Source of the DNA: Pseudidiomarina sp. CB1
Lineage (GTDB): Bacteria; Pseudomonadota; Gammaproteobacteria; Enterobacterales; Alteromonadaceae
Direction of reading: 5' to 3'
Assembly: GCF_024752025.1 (NCBI RefSeq)
Contig: NZ_JANTPU010000001.1
Coordinates: 1,488,001 to 1,552,000, forward strand
Length of the DNA stretch: 64,000 bases
Part shown: one piece after another, positions 35,694-45,658 of the stretch
Numbering within the stretch: position 1 is the stretch's first letter
Layout: every line of letters begins with the position of its first letter
The notes under the pieces: model-generated
The model's database searches: none
What the model saw: only the letters and a program-made list of their open reading frames with translations
What the model was told of the DNA's origin: nothing
Position numbers and translations under genes: made by a program

Positions 35694-35915
35694 TTACTCT
35701 GGTTTAAATAAACCAATCAATGTGTCGTCTTTTGCCGACGTTTGTTGTTGTGGTTCTTCTTTATCACTGAACGTATGTTGGCAGGCCACACACTGCACCT
35801 GCTCTTCACGCACATTACCTGCTGCATCTGAGCTAATCGTCAACTGCAACGTATCTGCAGCTCCGCAAGCTGGGCATTCTGCGCCAGCAATAAATCGTTT
35901 CCGTGTGCGTGCCAT
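35694..35915 (-). CDS. yheV: YheV-type zinc-ribbon protein
   Basis: The small 73-residue protein starts MARTRKRFIAGAECPACGAA. It has two CxxC pairs (CPAC, CVAC) that should hold zinc, and ends DDTLIGLFKPE, as in E. coli YheV (ending VIGIFHPD). I chose the ATG at 35913-35915 because GAGGTGA precedes it and the family N-terminus begins there. An in-frame ATG 42 bases upstream has no such support. It is divergent from yheS, a pairing also seen near each other in enterics. The function is unknown. Confidence 0.88.
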   Translation of the reverse strand: MARTRKRFIAGAECPACGAADTLQLTISSDAAGNVREEQVQCVACQHTFSDKEEPQQQTSAKDDTLIGLFKPE

Positions 35916-35984
35916 ATTCACCTCGTGTTGCTTCAGGTATAATTGTCGCAGATTCATTCATCAACACCAAGCACAAGGTTCTGC

Positions 35985-37880
35985 ATGATTTCTATCCGCG
36001 GCATGGCGCTTATGCGCGGCGGCAACGTCTTACTGCAACATTCCGACATTACCATCTTCCCTGGCCATCACGTCGGCGTTGTGGGACGCAATGGCACGGG
36101 CAAATCCTCCCTGTTTGCGCTCATGCGTGGTGAACTGCAAGTCGAACAAGGCGAGTGTGATGTCCCTAAACAATGGCGCATCGCCAGCGTAAAGCAAGAA
36201 ACCCCAGGCCTCGAACAAGCGGCGCTCGACTACGTGCTTGATGGTGATACTGAGTTACGCGCCCTCGAGGATCAATTAAAACAGGCCGAAGCGCAGGATG
36301 ATGGTCATGCTATTGGCCGTTTACACGATCAACTGGCCACTATCGGTGCCTACGAGGCCCCTGCTCGCGCTGCGTCTTTACTGGCAGGTCTGGGCTTTAG
36401 TGATGAACAGTTTCAACAGCCAGTCAAAGCCTTTTCTGGGGGCTGGCGGATGCGCCTTAACCTCGCGCAAGCCTTGATTGCTCGCGCTGACCTCTTGTTA
36501 CTCGATGAGCCGACCAACCACTTAGACGTCGATGCCATTTTCTGGCTTGAGGACTGGCTGCAACGCTTCCCTGGCACCTTATTACTGATTTCGCATGACC
36601 GCGACTTTCTCGATGCGGTATGCCAACAAATCGTGCACATCGAGCAACAAACAGCAACCTCTTACAATGGCAACTACTCCAGCTTCGAGCGGCAATACGC
36701 CGAACAAATCGCCCAGCAACAAGCACAGTTCGAGAAAGAGCAAGCGCAACGCAAACATTTGCAAAAGTACATCGACCGCTTTCGTTACAAAGCAAGTAAG
36801 GCACGTCAGGCACAGAGTCGCATTAAGGCACTTGAACGACTGACGGCGAGTGCGCCACTGGTCGCTAATAGTCAATTTCAATTTGGTTTCCGCGACCCAG
36901 AGCAACTGCCGAATCCACTTTTGACGCTAGATGACGTGCAAGCGGGTTATGGCGACACGGTGATTTTGCGCTCGATTAAATTTAATTTAGTTCCGGGTAG
37001 TCGTATTGGCTTACTGGGCCGTAATGGCGCCGGTAAATCCACCTTGGTCAAATTACTCGCCGGTGAACTCCAACCGCAACAAGGCACCTTGCAACTGAAT
37101 AGCGGCATTAAACTTGGCTATTTTGCGCAGCACCAGTTGGAGTTACTGGATAGCCAAGCAACGCCGCTACAACACATTCAGCGTCTTGATGGGCAGGCAA
37201 CTGAGCAACAACTACGTGATTTTCTAGGCAGCTTCGGGTTTTCTGGTGATCAAGCGACGCGGCAAGTTGCACCTATGTCAGGCGGCGAAAAAGCACGCTT
37301 GGTACTCGCTATTATTGTTTATCAAAAACCCAATTTACTGCTGCTCGATGAACCCACTAACCACCTCGATAGTGTCATGCGTGAAGCGTTAGTGTATGCG
37401 CTACAGGATTTTGCCGGTGCTATGGTTATTGTTTCGCATGATCGGCATTTATTACGTACCACTGTTGACGAGTTCTTTTTGGTTGCTAACGCGCAAGTGC
37501 AGCCGTTTGACGGCGATCTGGATAGCTACCATGAATGGCTGCAAAACCAACAAAAAGCGCGTAGTGAATCACAAGAAAATCCATCAAGTCCAAAAGTTGA
37601 TCGTAAGACTGAAAAGCGTGAAGCTGCCGCCCGTCGCCAGCAGCTTAAACCGTTTAAAGACGCGGTCGCTAAATATGAAAAAGAAGTCCATAAGTGCGAG
37701 CAAGCCTTGGCGGAAATCAATACTGAACTTGCCGACAACAGCGTCTATGATGCTGAAAATAAGTCTCGTTTAACTGAGCTGTTACAACAACAAGCCTCGT
37801 TACAACAAGCTTTGACGCAAGCCGAGGAACAATGGATGGAGGCTGAGGAGGCACTCCAAGTTGAAGAGGCCAACAGCTAA
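35985..37880 (+). CDS. yheS: ABC-F type ATPase YheS
   Basis: This is a soluble tandem ATPase of the ABC-F group, thought to act on ribosomes. The start at 35985 ([20 protein letters not shown]) matches the family N-terminus, giving 631 residues with AAGG before it. The first ATPase has GRNGTGKSS and [15 protein letters not shown]. The second has GRNGAGKST and [13 protein letters not shown]. The linker region contains [21 protein letters not shown]. The C-terminal 100 residues form a charged coiled coil. It is followed by yheU with overlapping stop and start. Confidence 0.95.
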   Translation: MISIRGMALMRGGNVLLQHSDITIFPGHHVGVVGRNGTGKSSLFALMRGELQVEQGECDVPKQWRIASVKQETPGLEQAALDYVLDGDTELRALEDQLKQAEAQDDGHAIGRLHDQLATIGAYEAPARAASLLAGLGFSDEQFQQPVKAFSGGWRMRLNLAQALIARADLLLLDEPTNHLDVDAIFWLEDWLQRFPGTLLLISHDRDFLDAVCQQIVHIEQQTATSYNGNYSSFERQYAEQIAQQQAQFEKEQAQRKHLQKYIDRFRYKASKARQAQSRIKALERLTASAPLVANSQFQFGFRDPEQLPNPLLTLDDVQAGYGDTVILRSIKFNLVPGSRIGLLGRNGAGKSTLVKLLAGELQPQQGTLQLNSGIKLGYFAQHQLELLDSQATPLQHIQRLDGQATEQQLRDFLGSFGFSGDQATRQVAPMSGGEKARLVLAIIVYQKPNLLLLDEPTNHLDSVMREALVYALQDFAGAMVIVSHDRHLLRTTVDEFFLVANAQVQPFDGDLDSYHEWLQNQQKARSESQENPSSPKVDRKTEKREAAARRQQLKPFKDAVAKYEKEVHKCEQALAEINTELADNSVYDAENKSRLTELLQQQASLQQALTQAEEQWMEAEEALQVEEANS

Positions 37881-38101
37881 TGCAAATTCCATGGCAGCAA
37901 ATTGACCCGGCAACCTTGGACGCCATTATCGAAGCCTTTGTGCTACGTGAAGGCACTGATTACGGTGAAAACGAGAAATCCTTGACCGACAAGGTCGAGG
38001 ATGTACGCGAGCAACTGCGTAGTGGCGAAGCGATTTTAGTCTGGTCGGAATTACATGAAACTGTGAATATCATGCCTAAGACGGATTTCGATGCCGAATA
38101 A
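37880..38101 (+). CDS. yheU: YheU family (UPF0270) protein
   Basis: The 73-residue protein begins [20 protein letters not shown] and includes [12 protein letters not shown] and [17 protein letters not shown], nearly the E. coli YheU sequence. The function is unknown. Its first base is the last base of the yheS stop, so it is translationally coupled. Its 3' end overlaps the convergent cysQ gene by 26 bases. Confidence 0.94.
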   Translation: MQIPWQQIDPATLDAIIEAFVLREGTDYGENEKSLTDKVEDVREQLRSGEAILVWSELHETVNIMPKTDFDAE

Positions 38102-38909
38102 AAACATCCTGCCAAGGCACACGAGGGTCGCCTAGGATCAAGAAGTTCGGATTGCCTAACTGCGCTTCTTCATTATAGGTGAGCGGGGTAAACGACTCGC
38201 TGACAATACTGCCACCGGCCTCGCCAACAATAACCTCGGCTGCCGCCGTGTCCCATTCACCTGTTGGCCCAACACGCAAGAAACAATCTGCTTGCCCTTC
38301 AGCGATCAAACACGCCTTTAATGAGCAACTACCTGCTGGCAAAGTACTCAAATTGCGGTCAGGGTTCATGCGTTGCATGACCCGCTCACGTGGTTGGCGG
38401 CGACTAATGGCTAAAATTACTGGATCACTGTCAGGTTGTTGCAACTGTCGCACACGCAGACGCTGCTCTCCGTTAATGTCACGGCGGAACGCCCCTGCTC
38501 CGCGTTGGGCAAGGTAGAGCTTATCGCCGGCGGGCCAATAGATGACACCTAAGTGCGGTTGATGCAGCTCAACTAACGCGATCACCACGGTAAAATCACC
38601 ACTGCGCGCGATAAACTCTTGGGTTCCGTCAATCGGGTCAATCAGCCAATAACGTGACCATTGCTGGCGTTCTGCAAGCGATAAGTGCGCACCTTCTTCG
38701 GACAGAATGGGGATATCCGGTGACAATTCGGCCAGCTGTTCGGTGATGAAACGGTGCGCTGCGTAGTCCGCACTAGTGACTGGCGATTCGTCCGCTTTTT
38801 CGTACGTGGCATACGCCTGCTCTTCGTAGAGTTCCATGATTAAGTCGCCCGCGCGCTGCGCGATTAAGGCCGCACCTTCGAGTAATTTAGCGTCGTCGTT
38901 CGCGCTCAC
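38076..38909 (-). CDS. cysQ: 3'(2'),5'-bisphosphate nucleotidase CysQ
   Basis: CysQ removes the 3'-phosphate from PAP, the by-product of sulfate assimilation. The 277-residue protein has the inositol-monophosphatase-fold metal motifs ILSEEGAH (about residue 70), [11 protein letters not shown] (about 91) and [16 protein letters not shown] (about 218). Its start overlaps the nudE stop by four bases. The 3' end overlaps yheU on the other strand. Confidence 0.95.
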   Translation of the reverse strand: MSANDDAKLLEGAALIAQRAGDLIMELYEEQAYATYEKADESPVTSADYAAHRFITEQLAELSPDIPILSEEGAHLSLAERQQWSRYWLIDPIDGTQEFIARSGDFTVVIALVELHQPHLGVIYWPAGDKLYLAQRGAGAFRRDINGEQRLRVRQLQQPDSDPVILAISRRQPRERVMQRMNPDRNLSTLPAGSCSLKACLIAEGQADCFLRVGPTGEWDTAAAEVIVGEAGGSIVSESFTPLTYNEEAQLGNPNFLILGDPRVPWQDVFIRHRNPS

Positions 38910-39454
38910 TTTTGCAGTTTCCTCAAGGTCATTAATAATGCAGCAATACTGCGTGCCTCGGTAAAATCCTCTTGGGCTAATAAGGCTTCTGCCTTATGCA
39001 GTTGCCAAGGTACTTGCTCGAGCGGCTCAGGCTCATCACCCTCGAGTTGTTCTGGGTACAGGTCACGGGCAATAAAGATATGCATAGTGGCGGAAAAAAA
39101 TTGCGGTGCCATGGTCACGCTTTTCAGAGGTATTAATTCGCGTGCGCCGTATCCTATTTCTTCTTTGAGCTCACGTAGGGCTGCCTCTTCTGGGGTTTCG
39201 CCTGGATCGATCAGCCCCTTGGGGAAGCCGAGCTGATAATTATGCAGTCCCGCCGCGTATTCGCGCACCAACATGATTTGCTCGTCGTCAATAAAGGGCA
39301 CGATCATCACTGCGCCACGACCACTGCTTTGCATACGTTCAAATTGCCGCTCGACACCATTACTAAACTTCAAATCGACAGCTTCGATGCGTAACAAGCG
39401 GCTACGAGCTACAATTTGACGTTGTAAGATTTCCGGAACTTGTTTTCGGGCCAT
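38906..39454 (-). CDS. nudE: ADP compounds hydrolase NudE
   Basis: NudE is a Nudix hydrolase of ADP-ribose, NADH and related compounds. The 182-residue protein contains the complete Nudix box GFPKGLIDPGETPEEAALRE followed by LKEEIGYGA at about residues 75-103. It overlaps cysQ by four bases. The two nucleotide-clean-up enzymes are found together in related bacteria. It is divergent from sthA across 124 bases with no clear operator. Confidence 0.93.
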   Translation of the reverse strand: MARKQVPEILQRQIVARSRLLRIEAVDLKFSNGVERQFERMQSSGRGAVMIVPFIDDEQIMLVREYAAGLHNYQLGFPKGLIDPGETPEEAALRELKEEIGYGARELIPLKSVTMAPQFFSATMHIFIARDLYPEQLEGDEPEPLEQVPWQLHKAEALLAQEDFTEARSIAALLMTLRKLQK

Positions 39455-39578
39455 GCTTTACCGCCAACGAAATGTTTTCTGCGAATAGCCGGAATAAGCC
39501 TGCATTACTAGCTCTGCACCGACCGTTTCGGTTACTATAGCGACTCGTTATAAGCGGTACAACTCACAGGAGCTTTTC

Positions 39579-40985
39579 ATGAGCGAAGTTACGACACAAT
39601 TTGACGCAGTGGTCATCGGCAGCGGTCCTGGCGGCGAAGGTGCAGCAATGCAATTGGTCAAAAAAGGTCGCAGTGTTGCCATGATTGAAAAGCACAACTC
39701 CCTTGGCGGTGGTTGTACCCATTGGGGCACGATTCCTTCAAAAGCCCTACGTCACTCCGTCAGTCGCTTGATCGAGTACAACACTAACCCCTTATTTATG
39801 GGCGCTTGCGCTCCGCACAGTATGTCCTTTGCTGACATATTGAAACATGCGCAGGGCGTCATTCAGCAGCAGGTACAGATGCGCAGCGGTTTTTACCAAC
39901 GCAATGGGGTAACAGTACTGCATGGAACAGCGAGCTTTGAAGATCCACACACTATCAAAATCACCCAAGGCGATGGCACGATCGAATACATTGGCACCAA
40001 GCAAATCGTCATTGCCACCGGTTCGCGTCCGTATCATCCGCCTGACGTCGACTTCACGCACGAGCGCGTTTATGACTCGGACACCGTGCTCTCATTAAAG
40101 CACGAGCCGAAAAGCATCATTATTTATGGTGCCGGTGTCATTGGTAGTGAATATGCGAGTATTTTCCGTGGTCTGGGCGTTAAAGTGGATTTGATCAACA
40201 CGCGCGATCGCTTACTTTCGTTTCTTGATGCCGAGATATCTGACGCGTTGAGCTATCACCTGCGCAACAACGGTGTGGTCATTCGACACAACGAAGAATA
40301 CGAACGCATTGAAGGCCACGACGACGGTGTAACGCTCTTTACTAAATCGGGTAAGCGTCTCGATGCCGACTGCCTGCTGTACGCCAATGGTCGCTCGGGC
40401 AATATCGAAGATCTGAATGTTGAGGCGTTAGGCTTAAAACCTAATTCGCGCGGTCAACTTGAGGTATCGAATCAGTATCAAACCGAAGTCGAAAATGTTT
40501 TCGCTGTGGGCGATATCATCGGCTATCCATCGTTAGCGTCGGCCGCTTATGACCAAGGCCGTATTTGTGCCACTGCAATGCTCGAGGGCGAGTGCGAACA
40601 ACGCTTGATTAGTGACATTCCAACTGGCATTTACACCATTCCAGAGATTAGTTCGGTAGGTAAAACTGAAGAAGAGCTTACCCAGCAAAAAGTACCTTAC
40701 GAAGTGGGGCGTGCGCAGTTTAAACACTTAGCACGTGCGCAAATTTCCAACATGGCGGTTGGCAGTTTGAAAATTTTATTCCATCGCGAAACCAAAGAGG
40801 TTCTTGGTATCCACTGTTTTGGTGAACGTGCTGCCGAAATCATTCACATTGGCCAGGCTATCATGGAACAGAAAAACGGTGGCAACACCATTGAGTACTT
40901 CGTTAACACCACGTTTAATTACCCGACCATGGCCGAAGCTTATCGTGTCGCCGCGCTCAATGGGCTGAACCGAGTTCGCGCCTAA
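39579..40985 (+). CDS. sthA: Soluble pyridine nucleotide transhydrogenase
   Basis: SthA is a cytoplasmic flavoprotein that passes hydride from NADPH to NAD+. The 468-residue protein has the FAD dinucleotide motif [14 protein letters not shown] (residues 11-24) and the NAD motif [15 protein letters not shown] (about 183). It carries [18 protein letters not shown] in place of the dithiol CxxxxC of lipoamide dehydrogenases, with only the first Cys kept, as expected for SthA. The C-terminal dimerisation domain includes [10 protein letters not shown] strong AGGAG ribosome-binding site precedes the start. Confidence 0.97.
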   Translation: MSEVTTQFDAVVIGSGPGGEGAAMQLVKKGRSVAMIEKHNSLGGGCTHWGTIPSKALRHSVSRLIEYNTNPLFMGACAPHSMSFADILKHAQGVIQQQVQMRSGFYQRNGVTVLHGTASFEDPHTIKITQGDGTIEYIGTKQIVIATGSRPYHPPDVDFTHERVYDSDTVLSLKHEPKSIIIYGAGVIGSEYASIFRGLGVKVDLINTRDRLLSFLDAEISDALSYHLRNNGVVIRHNEEYERIEGHDDGVTLFTKSGKRLDADCLLYANGRSGNIEDLNVEALGLKPNSRGQLEVSNQYQTEVENVFAVGDIIGYPSLASAAYDQGRICATAMLEGECEQRLISDIPTGIYTIPEISSVGKTEEELTQQKVPYEVGRAQFKHLARAQISNMAVGSLKILFHRETKEVLGIHCFGERAAEIIHIGQAIMEQKNGGNTIEYFVNTTFNYPTMAEAYRVAALNGLNRVRA

Positions 40986-40993
40986 AGCTTCTA

Positions 40994-42328
40994 TTAACAG
41001 GGCTTCGTTTTAACGCTTGGCAGCTCAATTCGAACTGCCAAGCCGCCAAGCTTGGTACTGCGGCCAAAAGTTATCCGCCCACCGTGGCGTTCCACAATTC
41101 GCTGTACGATCGCGAGACCTAGGCCCGAACCTTTGGCTGCCCTTGCTTTGTCTCCTTGCGTGAACGGCTGCAACACGTGCTCAATTTGCGCTGCGGGGAT
41201 ACCTTCACCGTCATCACTCACGGTTACCCATACGCGCTCGCGTTCGGTGTTATAACCGGTTTCAATGAGTACTCTGCCGCTCCCGTAGCGTTCAGCGTTC
41301 TCCAACAAATTCAGTAAGACCCGCTTGATCGATATCGCTCGGACCGGAATCTCAGGCATGTCACCGTAGTTCACAACGATGTCAGCTCGCCAATTTTCAG
41401 GCACATGGCCCACAACATCTTCCACCAAGTAGTTGAGGTTCTCGCAATCAGTGTCCGCTTGCGTATCTATGCGGACGTAATCGATAAACTGATCGATGAT
41501 GGCATTCATGTCTTCAATATCACTAATGATGCCCTCGGCGAGAAAATCTTCACTCGCCGGCATCATTTCAGTCGCTAAACGTATACGCGTGAGCGGTGTT
41601 CTTAAGTCATGTGAGACGCCAGCCATTAATAAGGCGCGATCTTGCTCGAGTTGCTTCACCCCTTGGGTCATTTGATTAAATGCTCGGGTTACCGCAATGA
41701 CCTCAGTCGAACCGCGTTCCACCAGCTCGTCAGGGTATTCGCCGCGCCCAACTTGGGCTGCAGCCGCTTCTAACGACTTCAACGGTTTGTTCTGCCAATT
41801 GGTAAACCACATACCACCGAGCACACTCAAACCACCAATCAGGATAAGGTAAAAGAGCAAGGGCGAGAATCGCGCTTCGTCAAAGGTATCAAGACGAATG
41901 CGCAGCCAGTACCCTTCTAACGAAGCGGTACGAATCCAAACGTAGTAGATGTCGCCTTGGGCGATGCGCACTTCGGTATCCGCAGCCAGATATTGGCTCA
42001 TTTGGTCCGAGAGAAAGTTGTAGGTGGACGCATTGCTCAAGTCATTTGCGAGCGCTTCACGCTCGGTGAAACCATCTATCCCGACCGCATCAGTGTAGCG
42101 CTTGGCGAGAATGCGTTTTTCGGCGGTCGACATATCACGTTCGCTAAGCCATTGGTCGAGTACCAGAATGCCCTGAACTTGCTTAGCGACCACCGAACTA
42201 ATCTGCTGCAGACTGGGTTTGACCACATACAGGCCAACCATGACATAGGATACGACTTGGTTGATCAGCAACAAAAACGCAATCAGCGCGACGGTGCGAG
42301 CAAACGCTGAGCGCGGAAAAAGCTTCAT
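40994..42328 (-). CDS. envZ: Osmosensing histidine kinase EnvZ
   Basis: EnvZ is the inner-membrane kinase that phosphorylates OmpR. The 444-residue protein has a first membrane helix at about residues 11-33, a periplasmic domain to about 155, and a second helix at about 158-178. The HAMP linker is followed by the dimerisation box [18 protein letters not shown] (His near residue 240). The ATPase boxes are [17 protein letters not shown] and [18 protein letters not shown]. It starts three bases after ompR. The stop is eight bases from the convergent sthA stop. Confidence 0.95.
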   Translation of the reverse strand: MKLFPRSAFARTVALIAFLLLINQVVSYVMVGLYVVKPSLQQISSVVAKQVQGILVLDQWLSERDMSTAEKRILAKRYTDAVGIDGFTEREALANDLSNASTYNFLSDQMSQYLAADTEVRIAQGDIYYVWIRTASLEGYWLRIRLDTFDEARFSPLLFYLILIGGLSVLGGMWFTNWQNKPLKSLEAAAAQVGRGEYPDELVERGSTEVIAVTRAFNQMTQGVKQLEQDRALLMAGVSHDLRTPLTRIRLATEMMPASEDFLAEGIISDIEDMNAIIDQFIDYVRIDTQADTDCENLNYLVEDVVGHVPENWRADIVVNYGDMPEIPVRAISIKRVLLNLLENAERYGSGRVLIETGYNTERERVWVTVSDDGEGIPAAQIEHVLQPFTQGDKARAAKGSGLGLAIVQRIVERHGGRITFGRSTKLGGLAVRIELPSVKTKPC

Positions 42329-42331
42329 GGT

Positions 42332-43057
42332 CTAAACTTTTTTACTGCCATCGGGCACAAAAACATAGCCGAGGCCCCAGACCGTTTGAATATAACGCGG
42401 GCTCGCCGGGTCTATTTCTAGCATCCGTCGCAAGCGCGATACTTGGACATCAATACTCCGCTCGAGGGCACTGTAATCACGCCCTCGAGCTTGATTCATG
42501 AGCTTGTCTCGCGACATTGGCTGACGCGGGTGCGTTACCAAAGCTTTCAACACCGCAAATTCACCGCTGGTGAGCGGCATCGGCTCATCACCTTTGAACA
42601 TTTCACGGGTGCCAAGATTTAAGCGGAATTCGCCAAACGCAATTTCTTCATCATCTGCGCTCGGCGCTCCAGGAATTTCTTTGCCGCGGCGGCGCAAAAC
42701 AGCCCGTACACGCGCCAGCAATTCGCGTGGATTAAACGGTTTGGCAAGGTAGTCATCGGCCCCTAACTCCAAACCAATAATGCGATCAACCTCATCACCT
42801 TTCGCGGTGAGCATCACAATGGGAATATCGTTGTTGGCATGGCGTAGACGTTTACAAATCGACAAGCCATCTTCACCTGGCAACATCAAATCTAACACCA
42901 TAAGATGAAAGTTTTCGCGTTCTAACAGCCTATCCATTTGTTCGCTTTGCGCCGCCGAACGCACATAAAAACCCTGCTCGGTCAAATAACGTTCTAGCAA
43001 ACCACGTAGTCGAGCATCATCATCAACCACTAAAATTTTAAAGGTTTCTTGTGACAT
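42332..43057 (-). CDS. ompR: Response regulator OmpR
   Basis: OmpR is the DNA-binding partner of EnvZ and controls porin and envelope genes. I choose the ATG at 43055-43057 (MSQETFKILVVDDDARLRGL, 241 residues). It fits the E. coli N-terminus, and the GGAG is 10 bases away. The ATG nine bases upstream would be only one base from that GGAG. The receiver aspartate lies in LMVLDLMLPGEDG, and the winged helix includes RSIDVQVSRLRRMLE and YIQTVWGLGYVFVPDG. A promoter lies at 43092-43120. Confidence 0.96.
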   Translation of the reverse strand: MSQETFKILVVDDDARLRGLLERYLTEQGFYVRSAAQSEQMDRLLERENFHLMVLDLMLPGEDGLSICKRLRHANNDIPIVMLTAKGDEVDRIIGLELGADDYLAKPFNPRELLARVRAVLRRRGKEIPGAPSADDEEIAFGEFRLNLGTREMFKGDEPMPLTSGEFAVLKALVTHPRQPMSRDKLMNQARGRDYSALERSIDVQVSRLRRMLEIDPASPRYIQTVWGLGYVFVPDGSKKV

Positions 43058-43091
43058 GCGAGCCATGCTCCAAAGTTATCTTATTGTTGTC

Positions 43092-43120
43092 ACTATAAAA
43101 GATGGTGTGCTTTTTGCCAA
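43092..43120 (-). promoter_or_regulatory. Promoter of ompR-envZ
   Basis: On the minus strand TTGGCA (43115-43120) and TATAGT (43092-43097) are 17 bases apart, 35 bases before the chosen ompR start. A 10-bp imperfect inverted repeat (43119-43147) abuts the -35 box and could separate this unit from the upstream aidB-like gene. Confidence 0.65.
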
Positions 43121-43189
43121 CGCAAAGCCGCAGGAGTGCTTCGCGTTTTTGTATCGAAATATGTTTTAGCTAGCCCCCATATAAGTATT

Positions 43190-44854
43190 TTACGACCACG
43201 CGCGGCGCACAATTACCTGCGCCGTTGCTGGGCTTGTCAGCCGACCATAGCCAAGGTGCGCAACGTCTCCTAAACGACTCTGACAAAACGCATCGGCAAC
43301 TTCATGCGGCGCATGTTGTTGTAACAATGCGGCCTGCATCGTACGGGCCATGAGCTCAACCCACTGTCTCGCATAAAAAGGTTGCTCCTGTGCCTGCTGT
43401 AATAGCTGAGGCAATCGTGCAATCGCTGCATCAAGCGCTTTGTTGACACCTTTAACGCCCATCAGCTCGGTTTGCAACGCGGCAAATGACTCGGGCTGCT
43501 TTTGCACCGCCCGCAAGGCATCCAAGCATTGCACATTCCCGCTACCCTCCCAAATCGCGTTGATCGGAGCTTCACGATATAAACGTGGCATGATGCAGTT
43601 TTCCATAACGCCACTGCCACCTATCACTTCCATCGCTTCGTACGCATGCTCTGCTGTGCGTTTACAGATCCAGTATTTGCCGGCTGGCACAACAATCCGC
43701 GCAAGCGCTTGTTCATGAGGGTCATCACGTTTATCCATCGCCTGTGCCATACGCATCGTCAACGTCAGCGCCGCTTCGCTTTCCAAAGCCAAGTCGGCAA
43801 GCACATTTTGCATGAGCGGCTGATCGATCAACTTAGCACCAAAAGCCGAGCGATGTTGGCAATGATGTATTGCCTGAGCTGTTGCTTGCCGCATACCGGC
43901 TGAGGAGCCAATCATGCAGTCATAACGTGTCATTGCGACCATCTCGATGATCGTGCGAACACCTCTGCCCTCCTCACCAATCATCCACGCCATAGCGCCA
44001 CGCAGTTCGGCTTCACTTGAGGCGTTTGCGACATTGCCCATTTTGTCTTTAAGCTGCTGAATTTGAATTGGGTTTTTGGTTCCATCAGGGCGCCATCTGG
44101 GCAACAAAAAGCAACTCAAACCCTGTTCAGACTGCGCGAGGACCAATAAAGCATCACACATAGGGGCAGACACAAACCATTTGTGTCCGACTAATTCATA
44201 CATTTGCCCAGGGCCCTTTGCGCCGATTGGGTAAGCATACGTCGTATTTGCGCGTACGTCAGAACCACCCTGCTTTTCGGTCATCGCCATGCCGATGGTC
44301 ACCGCTGCTTTTTCAGTGTGCGGAACATTTCTTGGGTCATAACTATGCTGCAGCATTTTCGGCAGCCACTCAGCGGCGATATCGGGTTGGTGCTGCAGCG
44401 CCGGTGCCGCTGCAAAGGTCATCGTGATCGGACAACCATGGGCAGCTTCAACTTGCGTGTGCAGATAATAATTCGCCGCCCGCGCGACATGTGCCCCCTG
44501 TTGCGGCTTCGCCCAAGGTGACGCGTGTAAGCCATGCTCGGTAGCGATGGTCATTAAGCGATGATAGGCGTCGTGGTACTCAACAAGATCAATACGGTGG
44601 CCAAAACGATCATGCGACTGGAATTGCGGCTTATGCGCATTGGCTAAAAAGCCGAGTTCGATGGTTTCCGCCTTGCCAGCCAGCGCTCCCATAGCTACAA
44701 GGTCGTTTTGTGCCCAGCCTGCATGGCCGCGCACAATCGCTTCTTGTAGCGCTGTATCCGCGTGTAACACATTATAGTTTTCAAGCGCTGGAGGCTGATT
44801 CAACACTTCATGCGTGCTTGCCATAAATTGTTCCGCTTTCTGCCACTGTGTCAT
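43190..44854 (-). CDS. aidB: AidB-type acyl-CoA dehydrogenase family protein
   Basis: AidB is an acyl-CoA dehydrogenase-like flavoprotein induced during alkylation stress in E. coli. It binds DNA and has weak isovaleryl-CoA dehydrogenase activity. The 554-residue protein begins with a section ending in HEVLNQPPALENYN. It shows GMAMTEKQGGSDVRANTT (about residue 190), VGHKWFVSAPMCDALLVLAQ and LYREAPINAIWEGSGNVQCL, all matching AidB. GAGG before the start supports the chosen ATG. It is divergent from the PmrA-like regulator, with a PmrA-type box in the shared gap. Confidence 0.88.
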   Translation of the reverse strand: MTQWQKAEQFMASTHEVLNQPPALENYNVLHADTALQEAIVRGHAGWAQNDLVAMGALAGKAETIELGFLANAHKPQFQSHDRFGHRIDLVEYHDAYHRLMTIATEHGLHASPWAKPQQGAHVARAANYYLHTQVEAAHGCPITMTFAAAPALQHQPDIAAEWLPKMLQHSYDPRNVPHTEKAAVTIGMAMTEKQGGSDVRANTTYAYPIGAKGPGQMYELVGHKWFVSAPMCDALLVLAQSEQGLSCFLLPRWRPDGTKNPIQIQQLKDKMGNVANASSEAELRGAMAWMIGEEGRGVRTIIEMVAMTRYDCMIGSSAGMRQATAQAIHHCQHRSAFGAKLIDQPLMQNVLADLALESEAALTLTMRMAQAMDKRDDPHEQALARIVVPAGKYWICKRTAEHAYEAMEVIGGSGVMENCIMPRLYREAPINAIWEGSGNVQCLDALRAVQKQPESFAALQTELMGVKGVNKALDAAIARLPQLLQQAQEQPFYARQWVELMARTMQAALLQQHAPHEVADAFCQSRLGDVAHLGYGRLTSPATAQVIVRRAWS

Positions 44855-44915
44855 TGCAACCTCGATAATAGGACAAACAACTGTAAGCTATAAGCTACGT
44901 GATTCTTTGCGTCAA

Positions 44916-44932
44916 ATTAAGGTTGGCTTAAG
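44916..44932 (+). promoter_or_regulatory. PmrA/QseB-type direct-repeat box before the two-component operon
   Basis: ATTAAG and CTTAAG are separated by five bases, an 11-base repeat spacing that places both on one DNA face. This is the form of the known PmrA (BasR) box, YTTAAK-N5-YTTAAK. It lies 48 bases before the response-regulator start, so autoregulation is likely. It may also affect the divergent aidB-like gene. A possible -10, TTATCT, follows at 44951-44956. The sequence is seen; binding is inferred. Confidence 0.55.
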
Positions 44933-44980
44933 GCTAAAAATGCACCATTCTTATCTCAAAATTTCACTCATGGACAGCCT

Positions 44981-45658
44981 ATGCGTTTATTGCTCATTGA
45001 AGATGACAGATTAATTGCCGAAGGCATTGTTTCTGGCCTCAAGAAATTGGGCTACCATGTTGAGCACTGCACTACCCAGAACCAGGCAACTAGTGCACTA
45101 AGTACGGATACCTTTCAGTTATTAATTCTTGATCTGGGCCTTCCTGACGGTTTAGCGATTCCCTTTATCGCAAAGGTAAAATCCGCGGGACTTGATGCGC
45201 CGATTCTGGTGCTTACTGCTTGGGATGATGTCGATAAAAAAGTGGCAGCGCTCGACGCTGGGGCCGATGACTATATGGTGAAGCCATTTGACTTGCGCGA
45301 GCTCGAAGCCCGTATTCGCGTTCTCGTGAGACGCCATCAAGGCCGACAGTCCGACGAGCTACAGTGGCGTAACTTAACCATCGATCTTGCCACGCAAGAT
45401 GTACGTGTTGATGATGAAGTCGTTACCTTAACGCGCCGCGAGTGGCTGCTTTTGAAAGAATTCATGCTGAACCCTAAACGCATTTTGTCACGCGAACACT
45501 TAGAATCCGTTTTATACGGCTGGGATTCAGAAGTGGAAAGTAACGCTATTGAAGTCCACCTGCACCACTTACGCAAAAAGCTTGGCCGCACTCTGCTGCG
45601 TAACGTAAGAGGCGTGGGGTATATATTGAATCAGGATTACCAAGGTAAAGAGGCATGA
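44981..45658 (+). CDS. OmpR-family response regulator, PmrA/QseB subgroup
   Basis: The 225-residue regulator has a receiver domain (MRLLLIEDDRLIAEGIVSGL, phosphoacceptor Asp in LLILDLGLPDG near residue 51, Lys in YMVKPFD near 101). A winged-helix domain follows. The recognition region WDSEVESNAIEVHLHHLRKK is typical of the PmrA/QseB branch, which binds CTTAAG-type direct repeats. It overlaps the kinase gene by four bases. The signal is unknown; PmrAB responds to iron and acid, and QseBC overlaps with it. Confidence 0.9.
   Translation: MRLLLIEDDRLIAEGIVSGLKKLGYHVEHCTTQNQATSALSTDTFQLLILDLGLPDGLAIPFIAKVKSAGLDAPILVLTAWDDVDKKVAALDAGADDYMVKPFDLRELEARIRVLVRRHQGRQSDELQWRNLTIDLATQDVRVDDEVVTLTRREWLLLKEFMLNPKRILSREHLESVLYGWDSEVESNAIEVHLHHLRKKLGRTLLRNVRGVGYILNQDYQGKEA

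Noticed and set aside
39650-39760. SthA read as lipoamide dehydrogenase
   Set aside because: The second cysteine of the redox dithiol is missing and the sequence reads [14 protein letters not shown], typical of the soluble transhydrogenase.
43119-43147. Ten-bp inverted repeat followed by T residues between aidB and ompR
   Set aside because: The T-run is on the plus strand, where no gene arrives, and that strand has a mismatch. On the minus strand the stem is better but no T-run follows. I did not list it as a terminator.
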